A DNA stretch of 64,000 bases from Herbaspirillum rhizosphaerae (GTDB lineage Bacteria > Pseudomonadota > Gammaproteobacteria > Burkholderiales > Burkholderiaceae_D). Location: NCBI RefSeq assembly GCF_001189965.1, contig NZ_LFLU01000011.1, positions 1 through 64,000 of the forward strand. Reading direction: 5' to 3'. The notes under the pieces were generated by a model. It saw nothing but the letters and a program-made list of their open reading frames with translations. It had not been told where the DNA came from and did not search any database. The position numbers and the translations under genes were made by a program. Below, piece after piece: positions 27,428 through 35,865 of the stretch; positions within the stretch are counted from its first letter, which is position 1; every line of letters starts with the position of its first letter.

Positions 27428-28264
27428 TTACAACTTCCAGTCGTGCCAGACAGGCGTCAGATCCTTCGGCAAGGGCGGCAGCGTGCCCAGATCCACGCGC
27501 GATTCGCCCGGGCCGTGGAAATCCGAACCTATCGATGCGAGAAAGCCGTAACGCTTGGCGACACGCGCATATTCTTCGTATTGATCCGGCGTGTGGCTGC
27601 CGGTGGTGACTTCGATCGCTGCCCCGCCATGCTGCTTGAATTCGTCGAACAAGGCGCCGAACTCCAGATCGCTGTACTGGTAGCGGCCCGGATGCGCAAT
27701 CACCGCCACACCGCCGGCGCCGCGGATCCAGTCGACCGACTCCTTGAGCGTCGCCCAGCGATGCGGCACATAGCCTGGTTTGCCTTCGCACAGATAGTTG
27801 CGAAAGACTTCCTTGGTGTCGGCGCAGCGGCCGATCTCGACGATGTAGCGGGCGAAATGCGTGCGCGACATCAGGTCGGGATTGCCGACGTGCTTGAGCG
27901 CGCCTTCGAAGGCATCGGGGATGCCGACCTTTTCCAGCTCTGCCGCGATATCGCGACCGCGCCGTTCGCGGCCGTTGCGCGTGGACGCCAGGCCCTTGAC
28001 CAGTGTTTCGTTCTTTTCATCGATGCGCAAGCCGACGATGTGCACGGTCTGCCCTGCCCAGGTGATCGAAATCTCGACGCCGGGGATGTAGCGCATGCCG
28101 AGATCCTGTGCGGCCTCGCGCGCGACGGCAATGCCGCTGATTTCGTCATGGTCGGTCAGCGCCCAGACGTCGACGCCATTGGCCTTGGCGCGCGCAGCCA
28201 CCTCCGCTGGCGGCAGCAGGCCGTCAGAGACGTTGGAGTGGCAGTGCAGGTCGACGTTGAGCAT
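27428..28264 (-). CDS. PHP-domain phosphoesterase (RNase AM/YciV type)
   Basis: 278-residue polymerase-and-histidinol-phosphatase domain protein. Metal-binding motifs: DLHCHSNVSDG (His7, His9), ALTDHDEISG near 36-45, VEISITW near 64, VIAHPGRYQYS near 190 and IGSDFHGPG near 250. E. coli YciV (RNase AM) removes 5' nucleotides from short RNAs and dephosphorylates 3',5'-bisphosphonucleotides; a Chromobacterium homologue acts on cyclic phosphates. I start at the ATG at 28264 because AAGGTG lies about 10 bases upstream; a GTG at 28276 overlaps that site. Confidence 0.87.
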   Translation of the reverse strand: MLNVDLHCHSNVSDGLLPPAEVAARAKANGVDVWALTDHDEISGIAVAREAAQDLGMRYIPGVEISITWAGQTVHIVGLRIDEKNETLVKGLASTRNGRERRGRDIAAELEKVGIPDAFEGALKHVGNPDLMSRTHFARYIVEIGRCADTKEVFRNYLCEGKPGYVPHRWATLKESVDWIRGAGGVAVIAHPGRYQYSDLEFGALFDEFKQHGGAAIEVTTGSHTPDQYEEYARVAKRYGFLASIGSDFHGPGESRVDLGTLPPLPKDLTPVWHDWKL

Positions 28265-28383
28265 TGTTGGAAACACCTTGAAAACACGAAAAAGATAGCT
28301 TCATTGTACGCCGCCGGCGCCCTCTCTGCTGCACTTGCACACACTGCCGGAAAGGCTTTGAGACGATGTATGAAGGTAACGGC

Positions 28384-29262
28384 TTATTCGGCCAGAAACG
28401 CCTCGATCGCCGCCGCCAGCAGCGCCGGCTGATCGTGATGCAGCATGTGCCCGGCGTCGGGAATGATCTCTGTGCGCACGTTGCGCAGGAAAGCGATGCG
28501 ACGGTCGATTTCCGGGCGCATCAGCGCATTCTGGCCGAACCAGCGCCAGATGTCGGTTTCGGCCGCTTCCACCCACAACACCGGCGCGGTGATCTGCGCC
28601 CAGCAGGCGGTCACTTCGTCGACGCGGTACAGCAGCGGATTGGTGTTCTTGTGCGCCGGATCGCCGAGGATCGCCCAGCTGCCGTCGTCGTTCTGCCCGG
28701 CCCAGTGCTGCGCGAGGAAGGCGGCGCGCTCGCGGCTCAGGCGCGGGTTGGTCTTTTGCAGGCGTCCCATGACTTCTTCCAGGGTGGCGTAGCTGCGCAT
28801 CTCCGGTTTTTCCTGCAGCTCGTCGAGCCATTTGGCGAAGCGTCCCGGCGCCTGTTCGGGCTTGGTGCTGGGCAGGCCGAAACCTTCCAGGTTGACCAGC
28901 TTGGCAATGCGATGCGGGCGTATCCCGGCATACAGGCCAACGACATTGCCGCCGAGGCTGTGGCCGAGCAGATTGACCGCTTCGTCCGGCGCATAGTGCA
29001 GCAGCAAGGCGTCGAGGTCGGCCAGATAATCGGGATACCAGTAGGTGTCGGCCCGGGGACGTTCGGTCAGGCCGAAACCGCGCCAGTCGGGCGCGATCAC
29101 ATGCCATTCCTGTTGCAGGCAATCGACCATGAACTGGAACGAGGCCGAGATATCCATCCAGCCGTGCACCATGAAAATGGTGGGCGCCTGCGGATCGCCC
29201 CAGTGGCGTACGTGATATCGCAGACCGCGGATATCGAGGAATTCGGAACGGGATGGCTTCAT
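28384..29262 (-). CDS. Alpha/beta-fold hydrolase
   Basis: 292 residues of classic alpha/beta hydrolase fold: oxyanion motif VHGWMDISASF near 32-42, nucleophile elbow GHSLGG with Ser102, and a catalytic His near 272 in DAGHMLHHDQP. The likely acid is in the segment after LWVEAAETD. It may be an esterase, lipase or haloalkane-type hydrolase; the substrate cannot be read. I start at 29262 (MKPSRSEFLDIRG). A PHP gene lies 119 bp downstream on the same strand and a patatin gene upstream. Confidence 0.85.
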   Translation of the reverse strand: MKPSRSEFLDIRGLRYHVRHWGDPQAPTIFMVHGWMDISASFQFMVDCLQQEWHVIAPDWRGFGLTERPRADTYWYPDYLADLDALLLHYAPDEAVNLLGHSLGGNVVGLYAGIRPHRIAKLVNLEGFGLPSTKPEQAPGRFAKWLDELQEKPEMRSYATLEEVMGRLQKTNPRLSRERAAFLAQHWAGQNDDGSWAILGDPAHKNTNPLLYRVDEVTACWAQITAPVLWVEAAETDIWRWFGQNALMRPEIDRRIAFLRNVRTEIIPDAGHMLHHDQPALLAAAIEAFLAE

Positions 29263-29381
29263 GGCTGAGCGGCTTCTCTGCAAGCGGGGAAACCTCACAG
29301 TATAAGGCTAGCCTGCCCCGCCTGCTGCGCCGCCGGTTATATGCAACGGCGCCCAACGACGTTCAACTGCGGCCGGATGCC

Positions 29382-30407
29382 TTACTGCAAATATCGCCCG
29401 AGATCGAAGGACGACTTCAGCCCCACCGTGTGGAAGTGCGCCTCCATCCAGCGCTCGGCGGCTTGCCGGCCTTCATCGTACAGACCGTGGATGAACGACC
29501 GCTTGGTGTTGAGCTTGCTCATGACATCGAGCTGGCTCATCAGGTCATTGGCCTCCACCAGATGCATGTTGAGCCGCTTCAGGCGCCGCTCCAGCGTGCC
29601 GAAGGCGAACATGCCGCTTTCCGCTTCGCGCTTGGCCAGGGCCAGTCCGCCAAGCTCGGTAAAAAACGCCGAGCTGAAACTGATCTCCGACAGCCGCTGG
29701 CCGATCTCGTGCGTCGACGTCGGCGTGCCGGGGCGGCTGCACGGATGCAGCAGCACCACCATCAGATCGCGCGACGAGCACAGATGCAGCAGCGGGAAAA
29801 TCGGCGGATTGGCGGTCAGGCCGCCATCCCAGTACGCCTCGCCGTCGATCTCGACCGGGCGGTGCATGGACGGCAGGCAGGCCGACGCCAGCAAGGCATC
29901 CAGCGTCAGTTCGCGGTCGCGGAAGATCTTCAGCGTGCCGCTGCTGACCTTGGTGGCGGCGATGAATAGTTTGATGGTGCTGCGGGTGCGCAGGCGCTCG
30001 AAGTCGACCTGCTCTTCAAGGATGTCGCGCAAGGGATTGATATCGAGCGGATTGAGCTGGGTCGGTGAAAAGAACCGCGTCATCGCCAGGAAAGCATGCA
30101 TCGCCGCCGGCGTGGTCTGGGTCAGCAGGCTGGTGCCGCCCGGCATCATCTCCGGCGGCAGGAAGCTGAACGGTTCCTTGATCGCGATACGTCCCCAGAA
30201 TGCCGACAGCGCTTCGCGTGCGCCTTCGCGGCCGCCGACGTTGAAGCCGTGCGACAGAACGGTCGCGTTCATCGCGCCGGCGCTGGCGCCGCTGATGCCT
30301 TCAAAGGCCATGCGCCCGTCTTCCAGCAGACGATCCAGTACCCCCCAGGTAAAGGCGCCGTGCGATCCGCCGCCTTGCAACGCCAATGTCATGATCTTGT
30401 TTTGCAT
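29382..30407 (-). CDS. Patatin-like phospholipase family protein
   Basis: 341-residue patatin-fold lipid acyl hydrolase. The oxyanion glycine motif GGGSHG (12-17), the nucleophile motif GASAG with Ser42, and the catalytic Asp194 in DGG form a complete Ser-Asp dyad, so it should be active. No signal peptide is visible; it is probably cytoplasmic or peripheral to the membrane. I start at 30407 (MQNKIMTLAL) because AAGGAA lies 7 bases upstream; ATGs at 30434 and 30392 are alternatives. In several Proteobacteria such proteins are linked to lipid turnover or polyhydroxybutyrate granules, which is not shown here. Confidence 0.88.
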   Translation of the reverse strand: MQNKIMTLALQGGGSHGAFTWGVLDRLLEDGRMAFEGISGASAGAMNATVLSHGFNVGGREGAREALSAFWGRIAIKEPFSFLPPEMMPGGTSLLTQTTPAAMHAFLAMTRFFSPTQLNPLDINPLRDILEEQVDFERLRTRSTIKLFIAATKVSSGTLKIFRDRELTLDALLASACLPSMHRPVEIDGEAYWDGGLTANPPIFPLLHLCSSRDLMVVLLHPCSRPGTPTSTHEIGQRLSEISFSSAFFTELGGLALAKREAESGMFAFGTLERRLKRLNMHLVEANDLMSQLDVMSKLNTKRSFIHGLYDEGRQAAERWMEAHFHTVGLKSSFDLGRYLQ

Positions 30408-30531
30408 GCTGTTCCTTGAGTTGCCGGCTGTCATGGCGAAGTCACGTCCTCGCGATATGCTCGCGCCAGGATAGTTGTCGTGACAGGCATGTTATAACAT
30501 GGTCGTATTGTTTTAATTCGAGCGAGAGAAA

Positions 30532-31128
30532 ATGAAATCCATCTGTGTTTATTGCGGTTCTTCCGCCGGCGCTTCCGAAGTCTACGCGGAAGGCGCACGC
30601 GCACTGGCGCGCGAAATGGTCAAGGACAATATTGCACTAGTATATGGCGGCGGCAACGTCGGCCTGATGGGCATTATTGCAACAGAGGTGATCCGCCTGG
30701 GCGGCGAAGCGACGGGCGTGATCCCGAAAGCGCTGCTGGACAAGGAACTGGGCCACAACGGCCTGACCCGCCTGCACATCGTCAAGGACATGCACGAACG
30801 CAAGGCCATGATGGCGGAGCTGTCGGACGGCTTCATCGCCATGCCGGGCGGCATGGGTACGCTGGAAGAATTGTTTGAAGTGCTGACCTGGGCCCAGCTC
30901 GGTTTCCATTACAAGCCGATCGGCCTGCTCAATGTGGATGGCTTCTACAACAACCTGATCGCCTTCATCGAGCATCTGGTGTCGCAACGCTTCCTGACGG
31001 CCGAGCAATCGCTGCTGATGATGCATGAGCAAAATCCGGCGGACCTGCTGCAGCGTTTCAAGACCTACAAGCCGAGTTATACCAACAAGTGGGCCGACAA
31101 GACTGCGCCGTCGCCCCTGCTGCCGTAA
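30532..31128 (+). CDS. LOG-family protein (possible nucleotide 5'-monophosphate phosphoribohydrolase)
   Basis: 198 residues of the TIGR00730/LOG family. The signature PGGMGTLEE (105-113) binds the phosphoribosyl group, and the preceding MHERKAMM near 88-95 carries the conserved Arg and Lys. Family members release free cytokinin-like bases or other bases from nucleoside monophosphates; older databases call them lysine decarboxylases, which is wrong for this group. Divergent from the patatin gene and closed by a strong hairpin terminator. Confidence 0.9.
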   Translation: MKSICVYCGSSAGASEVYAEGARALAREMVKDNIALVYGGGNVGLMGIIATEVIRLGGEATGVIPKALLDKELGHNGLTRLHIVKDMHERKAMMAELSDGFIAMPGGMGTLEELFEVLTWAQLGFHYKPIGLLNVDGFYNNLIAFIEHLVSQRFLTAEQSLLMMHEQNPADLLQRFKTYKPSYTNKWADKTAPSPLLP

Positions 31129-31147
31129 TCCGGCTTCGAAAAAACAA

Positions 31148-31182
31148 AATGGCCATGCCGTTCGCCGGCATGGCCATTTTTT
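31148..31182. terminator. Terminator between LOG and the transsulfuration gene
   Basis: AATGGCCATGCCG (31148-31160), loop TTCGC, CGGCATGGCCATT (31166-31178) then T residues. The perfect 13-bp stem sits between convergent genes, with T-tracts usable on both strands. Confidence 0.9.
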
Positions 31183-31211
31183 CATGGTCGGGAAATCAAG
31201 CGAGTTGGCAA

Positions 31212-32453
31212 TCAGGAATCCAGCGCCTGCCTGAAATCTTCCACCAGATCGTCCGTATCCTCAAGACCGATCGACACGCGGATCAGCGATTCTGCGATGC
31301 CCATCGCGGCGCGGCGTTCCTGCCCCATTTCATAGAAGATCGTGTGCGCCACGGGAATCACCAGCGTGCGGGTGTCGCCAAGGTTGCTTGACGCCACCGC
31401 CAGTTGCAGGCGGTTCAGGTAATCGAAGCAATCGATGCCGTCTTTCAGTTCAAAGCTCAGCAGGCTGCCGTAAGAACGGAACAACTCGGTCGCCAACGCA
31501 TGTTGCGGATGCGACGGCAAGCCGGGGTAATACACGGCCGCCACACGCGGATCGGCGTCCATCATCTGCGCTACCGCCAGGGCATTGGCGCATTCGCGAT
31601 CCTGGCGCAGCGCCATGGTTTCCGAACCGACGGCAATGTGATGCGCCGCTTCCGGTCCCAGCGAAGCGCCGAAATCGCGCAAGCCCTTGGCGCGGATCTG
31701 CGCCATGCCCCACTGCGCCGGGGCATTCTTTTTATAGCTGTCGGCGATGTGCGGATAGCGTGTCCAGTCGTACAGGCCCGTGTCGGTCAGCGCGCCGCCC
31801 AGCGCGTTGCCGTGGCCGCCGATGGACTTGGTCAGCGAATTGACGATCAGGCCGGCGCCGACGGCCTTCGGTTGGAACAGGTAGGGCGAGGTCATCGTGT
31901 TGTCGACGATATACAAGATGCCGCGCTCGCGGCACAGCTCGCCGATACGCTTGAGATCGGCGATCTGGGTGCGCGGGTTGGCGATGGTTTCGACGAAGAC
32001 GATGCGCGTCTGCGGCGTCAGCGCGGCTTCCACCAGTTTGACGTCGGTCGCATCGACCATGGAGACGCGCGCGCCTTGCGCATGCACCGTCATCCACATG
32101 CTGTTGGTGTTGCCGAACAGGAAAGCCGACGACACCACATGATCGCCTTCGCGCAGCAAACCCTGGATCACGGCGCCGATGGCGGCCATGCCGGTGGCGA
32201 AACAGATGGTGGACAAGCCGCCTTCCATCTTGTTGACCTTGTCTTCCAGCGCCGACACGGTCGGGTTTCCCTGGCGGCCGTAGCGATAGCCGGATTGCTT
32301 GCCCTGGAACACTTCGGCCAGCTGGCGCGCATCCTTGTAACCGAATGCCACGGAGGTGTGGATCGGCTTGTGCAGCGATCCGTGCTCGATGTCCTTCTGG
32401 CGATCGCTGTGCAAAATGGTGGTGGTGAAACCGTAGCTCTTCTTGTCGTTCAT
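31212..32453 (-). CDS. Cys/Met metabolism PLP-dependent enzyme (cystathionine gamma-synthase family)
   Basis: 413 residues of the transsulfuration fold-type I family. The PLP Lys is Lys209 in SLTKSIGGHGNALGG, the pyridine-ring Asp is Asp184 in YIVDNTMTSPYLF, and YRYGRQGNPT (56-65) provides the phosphate-binding Tyr and Arg. By position after purF one expects an O-succinylhomoserine sulfhydrylase (metZ) making homocysteine, but the N-terminus differs from Pseudomonas MetZ as I remember it, so cystathionine gamma-synthase or a gamma-lyase remains possible. I start at 32453 (MNDKKSYGFTT); a longer open frame to 32768 contains the purF terminator. The ribosome-binding site is weak. Confidence 0.82.
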   Translation of the reverse strand: MNDKKSYGFTTTILHSDRQKDIEHGSLHKPIHTSVAFGYKDARQLAEVFQGKQSGYRYGRQGNPTVSALEDKVNKMEGGLSTICFATGMAAIGAVIQGLLREGDHVVSSAFLFGNTNSMWMTVHAQGARVSMVDATDVKLVEAALTPQTRIVFVETIANPRTQIADLKRIGELCRERGILYIVDNTMTSPYLFQPKAVGAGLIVNSLTKSIGGHGNALGGALTDTGLYDWTRYPHIADSYKKNAPAQWGMAQIRAKGLRDFGASLGPEAAHHIAVGSETMALRQDRECANALAVAQMMDADPRVAAVYYPGLPSHPQHALATELFRSYGSLLSFELKDGIDCFDYLNRLQLAVASSNLGDTRTLVIPVAHTIFYEMGQERRAAMGIAESLIRVSIGLEDTDDLVEDFRQALDS

Positions 32454-32556
32454 AGATGTAGATGCATGAGGCGCAAATCGTGGGAGAACGGTGATGATAA
32501 GCCAGTTCTCCCGCTGCCGCAGCATTCCGCTCGGCAAGGAAGCCAAAGACCCAATG

Positions 32557-32594
32557 AAAAACGCCGGATGCTCTGGGAGCGATCCGGCGTTTTT
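32557..32594 (-). terminator. Terminator after purF
   Basis: AAAAACGCCGGAT (32557-32569) and ATCCGGCGTTTTT (32582-32594) form a perfect 13-bp stem around a 12-base loop. It separates purF from the transsulfuration gene. Confidence 0.88.
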
Positions 32595-32626
32595 CTGTCC
32601 AGAATATTCCGGAACGCGGAGAAAAC

Positions 32627-34144
32627 TTAATCCACGCGCGCCAGATTCAGATTGAGTTGCGAGCGCGCGGCGTCTTCCAGCGCAGGCTTCGGATTCTTGC
32701 GTGCAAACTCGAGACGGTCGAGGTAGTCGCGCGAGATGTCGCCGGTGATGTAGTTGCCGTCGAAGCACGATGCTTCGAAGTTGCGCAATGCCGGGTTGAC
32801 GTCGGAGATGGAACGCTTCAGATCTTCCACGTCCTGATACACCAGCGCGTCGGCCGTGATTTCGCGGCAGACTTCTTCGTCGGTGCGGCCATAGGCGATC
32901 AGTTCGTCGCGTGTCGGCATGTCGATGCCGTAGACGTTCGGGAATTTGACCGGTGGCGCGGCCGACGCGAAGATCACGCGCTTGGCGCCGGCTTCGCGCG
33001 CCATTTGCACGATTTCACGGCTGGTCGTGCCGCGCACGATCGAGTCATCGACCAGCAGCACACTCTTGCCCTTGAATTCGGAACCGATGGCATTGAGTTT
33101 CTGGCGCACGGACTTCTTGCGCAGACCCTGGCCCGGCATGATGAAGGTGCGGCCGATATAACGGTTCTTGATGAAGCCTTCGCGGTATTCCAGGTTCAGC
33201 TTAAGCGCCAGTTCCATCGCGGCAGGACGCGACGAATCGGGAATCGGCATGACCACGTCGATATCGCCGCCGGCGATTTCGCGACGGACCTTCTCGGCCA
33301 GGTATTCGCCCATCTTCAGGCGGCTGGCGTAGACCGACGCGCCGTCGATGACCGAGTCCGGGCGCGCCAGGTAGACGAATTCGAAGGCGCAAGGATTGAG
33401 CGTCGGGTTGTCGGCGCATTGCTGGTTGTACAGCTTGCCGTCGTTGTCGATGAAGATCGCTTCGCCCGGCATCACATCGCGCAGGAAACGGAAGCCCAGG
33501 CCTTCCAGCGCCACGGATTCGCTGGCCAGCATGTATTCGGAGCCCTTGTCGGTTTCGTTGAAACCCAGGCACATCGGACGGATGCCGTACGGATCGCGGA
33601 AGCCCAGCAGGCCGTAACCGGCGATCTGCGCCACCACGGCGTAGGAACCGCGCACGCGCTTGTGCACCATCGCCACGGCCTTGAACACGGCAGCCGGATC
33701 CAGCGAGTAACCGGTCGTGGCTTGCTGCAACTCATGCGCAAACACGTTGACCAGCACTTCGGTGTCGGAATCGGTGTTGAGGTGGCGGCGGTCGTTCTTG
33801 AACATCTCGACCTTGAGCTGTTCCGCATTGGTCAGGTTGCCGTTGTGCGCCAGGATGATGCCGAACGGCGCATTGACGTAGAACGGTTGCGCTTCCTCTT
33901 CGTTGGACGAGCCGGCGGTCGGATAACGCACCTGGCCGAGGCCGGTGTTGCCCGGCAGCGAACGCATGTTACGCGTACGGAACACGTCGCGCACCAGGCC
34001 GTTGGCCTTGTGCATCGAGAAACCGTTTGCGTGATTGGTTGCGATACCGGCTGCATCCTGACCGCGATGCTGCAGCAGCAGCAGCGCATCGTAGAGCAAC
34101 TGATTGACTGGACTATGGGAAACGACGCCGACAATGCCACACAT
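32627..34144 (-). CDS. purF: Amidophosphoribosyltransferase
   Basis: First committed enzyme of purine biosynthesis: converts PRPP and glutamine to phosphoribosylamine. The 505 residues begin MCGIVGVVS, with Cys2 as the N-terminal nucleophile of the glutaminase domain, and contain the PRPP-binding motif VLLVDDSIVRGTTSRE near 365-380. Length equals E. coli PurF (505), without the propeptide or Fe-S ligands of the Bacillus form. It follows cvpA by 38 bp, the same pair as cvpA-purF in E. coli. The product also encodes the opposite metabolic direction to the purine oxidation module at 5694-13642. Confidence 0.97.
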   Translation of the reverse strand: MCGIVGVVSHSPVNQLLYDALLLLQHRGQDAAGIATNHANGFSMHKANGLVRDVFRTRNMRSLPGNTGLGQVRYPTAGSSNEEEAQPFYVNAPFGIILAHNGNLTNAEQLKVEMFKNDRRHLNTDSDTEVLVNVFAHELQQATTGYSLDPAAVFKAVAMVHKRVRGSYAVVAQIAGYGLLGFRDPYGIRPMCLGFNETDKGSEYMLASESVALEGLGFRFLRDVMPGEAIFIDNDGKLYNQQCADNPTLNPCAFEFVYLARPDSVIDGASVYASRLKMGEYLAEKVRREIAGGDIDVVMPIPDSSRPAAMELALKLNLEYREGFIKNRYIGRTFIMPGQGLRKKSVRQKLNAIGSEFKGKSVLLVDDSIVRGTTSREIVQMAREAGAKRVIFASAAPPVKFPNVYGIDMPTRDELIAYGRTDEEVCREITADALVYQDVEDLKRSISDVNPALRNFEASCFDGNYITGDISRDYLDRLEFARKNPKPALEDAARSQLNLNLARVD

Positions 34145-34182
34145 GGTGGACTCCTAATGAAATCAAAAACGAAGAAACAAAA

Positions 34183-34671
34183 TTAAAAATGGACGTGCTG
34201 CGCGAACTGGCCCGGCAAATAGGGTTTAACGGTTTCCGCAGCGGTTTCCGCCAGCGGACTCAACCTCGCATCTTTCCAGAATGGCTGCTGCGGAATCGAC
34301 GTCGTACCGCACAACAACACCACCGCCAGCACAATCACCGCGCCGCGCGCCAGCCCGAACACTGCGCCCAGGCTGCGGTCGATCAGCGACAGGCCGCTCG
34401 CCTTCACCACTTCGGACATTGCCCTGGTCACCAGGCCCATCAACAGGCGCGTACCGATGAACAAGGCAATGAACCCCACAATCAATCTTGTCGACTCGCC
34501 CGGAATCACGTCGGGCAACATCGTCGCCAATGTTTCACCATAGGCGTTGGCGACGACTAATGCAATTACCCAGCTGGCCAGCGATAGCACTTCCCTGACC
34601 AGTCCACGTAACATGCTGATGATTACTGAACAAACCAGCACCAGCAATACCAGATAATCAAAAATCGTCAC
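34183..34671 (-). CDS. cvpA: CvpA family inner membrane protein
   Basis: 162 residues with four hydrophobic segments (about 2-20, 30-48, 62-82 and 100-122). IFDYLVLLVLVCSVIISMLRGLVREVLSL at the start is characteristic of CvpA. E. coli CvpA is needed for colicin V production and tolerance of bile salts; the molecular role is unsettled. It lies between a SPOR-domain gene and purF, as in many Proteobacteria, and probably shares their transcript. Confidence 0.92.
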   Translation of the reverse strand: MTIFDYLVLLVLVCSVIISMLRGLVREVLSLASWVIALVVANAYGETLATMLPDVIPGESTRLIVGFIALFIGTRLLMGLVTRAMSEVVKASGLSLIDRSLGAVFGLARGAVIVLAVVLLCGTTSIPQQPFWKDARLSPLAETAAETVKPYLPGQFAQHVHF

Positions 34672-34711
34672 AATAACAACATAAGCAATATGCGACCGGT
34701 CATCGCGAAAT

Positions 34712-35731
34712 TCAAGCCGGAACGATAGTGGCGTTCAGGCCGAGCTTATTAATCTTTACCCGCATCTTCTCGGCTTCGTCGCGGGTGGCAAACGGGCCGA
34801 CGCGAATGCGCGTGCGGTCGCCCGACTGGGTCGCGACTTTTTGCGTGAAGGACTTGATGCCGGCGCCGCTAAGCTTGCCGCGCAGTTCATCGATTTTTTC
34901 CTGCGTCGCCAGCGCGGCGACCTGAATCACGAATTTTCCGCCTGCAGCCGCCGGCGTCGCCGCTGCCGGCTTCTTGTCGGAGGTCGCAGACTTGCCTTCC
35001 AGAATCGCCATGGCGCGCGCCGCGTCGTCGGGCTGGTCTGCTGTCTTGGGCTTGGCGGCTTCTTTCACGTCCTTCTTGTGATCGTCCTTGCGCTCCGCAG
35101 GCTTGGCGGCAGTCTTGCTGTCTTTTACGTCTGCTTTGACCTCGGCTTTAGGCTCCGGCTTGGCGGCAGCCTTGGGTGCTTCAGGCTTGTCGGCTGGCTT
35201 TTCTGCAACCGGTTCAGCCGGCAGAGACGGTTTGGCCAGCGCTGCATTGGCGGGACCGGAAGGCATGGCCGGAGCGCCGGGAGCGATGGCCGGCTTTTCC
35301 GCGGCAGGGGCCAGCGTTGCCGGATCGACAAACTCTTCCTTCGGCTGTGCAGCAGCGGCAGGCTTGGCATCGGCAGCCGCCTCCTTACTTGCATCCTTGG
35401 CGTCCTTGCCGTCCTTGGATGGAATCTGGATCGCAATATCGTCCGCCAGCGGACGCGGTTCGGAATCGAGGATCATCGGCAGCACGATCACCACCGCCAG
35501 CACCAGTGCAACGGCGCCGATCAGGCGGCGGCGTGCGCGTTTCTTTTCCGGCAGTACGGGATCGACGGACTCTTCTTTGCCAGCCTTGCCGGACTTGCGA
35601 GAATTCCCGGCGCTGCGACTGCTGCGGCTGTTCTGCGCGGCCGACGACTCTCCTGCGGAACGCGAGAGGAATTCGCCTTGACCGGAAGCAGATTCCTGCT
35701 TGTTTTTACGAAAAAACGAGAACAAGCCCAT
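34712..35731 (-). CDS. SPOR-domain protein (DedD-like)
   Basis: 339 residues: cytoplasmic N-terminus of about 65 residues rich in Ser and Lys, one membrane helix at about 70-87 (ending VLPMILDSEP), a long Ala/Lys/Pro-rich periplasmic linker (about 100-260), and a C-terminal SPOR domain from about 265 (KFVIQVAALATQEKIDEL to the end). SPOR domains bind denuded septal peptidoglycan, so this is likely a cell-division protein like E. coli DedD. Gene order folC-SPOR-cvpA-purF is the same as folC-dedD-cvpA-purF in E. coli. The low-complexity linker is longer than in DedD (220 residues). Confidence 0.88.
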   Translation of the reverse strand: MGLFSFFRKNKQESASGQGEFLSRSAGESSAAQNSRSSRSAGNSRKSGKAGKEESVDPVLPEKKRARRRLIGAVALVLAVVIVLPMILDSEPRPLADDIAIQIPSKDGKDAKDASKEAAADAKPAAAAQPKEEFVDPATLAPAAEKPAIAPGAPAMPSGPANAALAKPSLPAEPVAEKPADKPEAPKAAAKPEPKAEVKADVKDSKTAAKPAERKDDHKKDVKEAAKPKTADQPDDAARAMAILEGKSATSDKKPAAATPAAAGGKFVIQVAALATQEKIDELRGKLSGAGIKSFTQKVATQSGDRTRIRVGPFATRDEAEKMRVKINKLGLNATIVPA

Positions 35732-35865
35732 GCTGATCTATGTAAGGTGGTCTGAAAAATGCGGATGACAAATACCGGGTGCTGCTTGTGCGACTGACTG
35801 CATCAACAAACAAACGGCAACATCACGGCCGGAAACAACGCAAACCGGGGCAAAACGCGAAAAAC

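Noticed and set aside
31212-32768. A 518-residue version of the transsulfuration enzyme with a 105-residue N-terminal extension
   Set aside because: The extension would be read through the purF terminator hairpin and has no family resemblance; the family start is at 32453.
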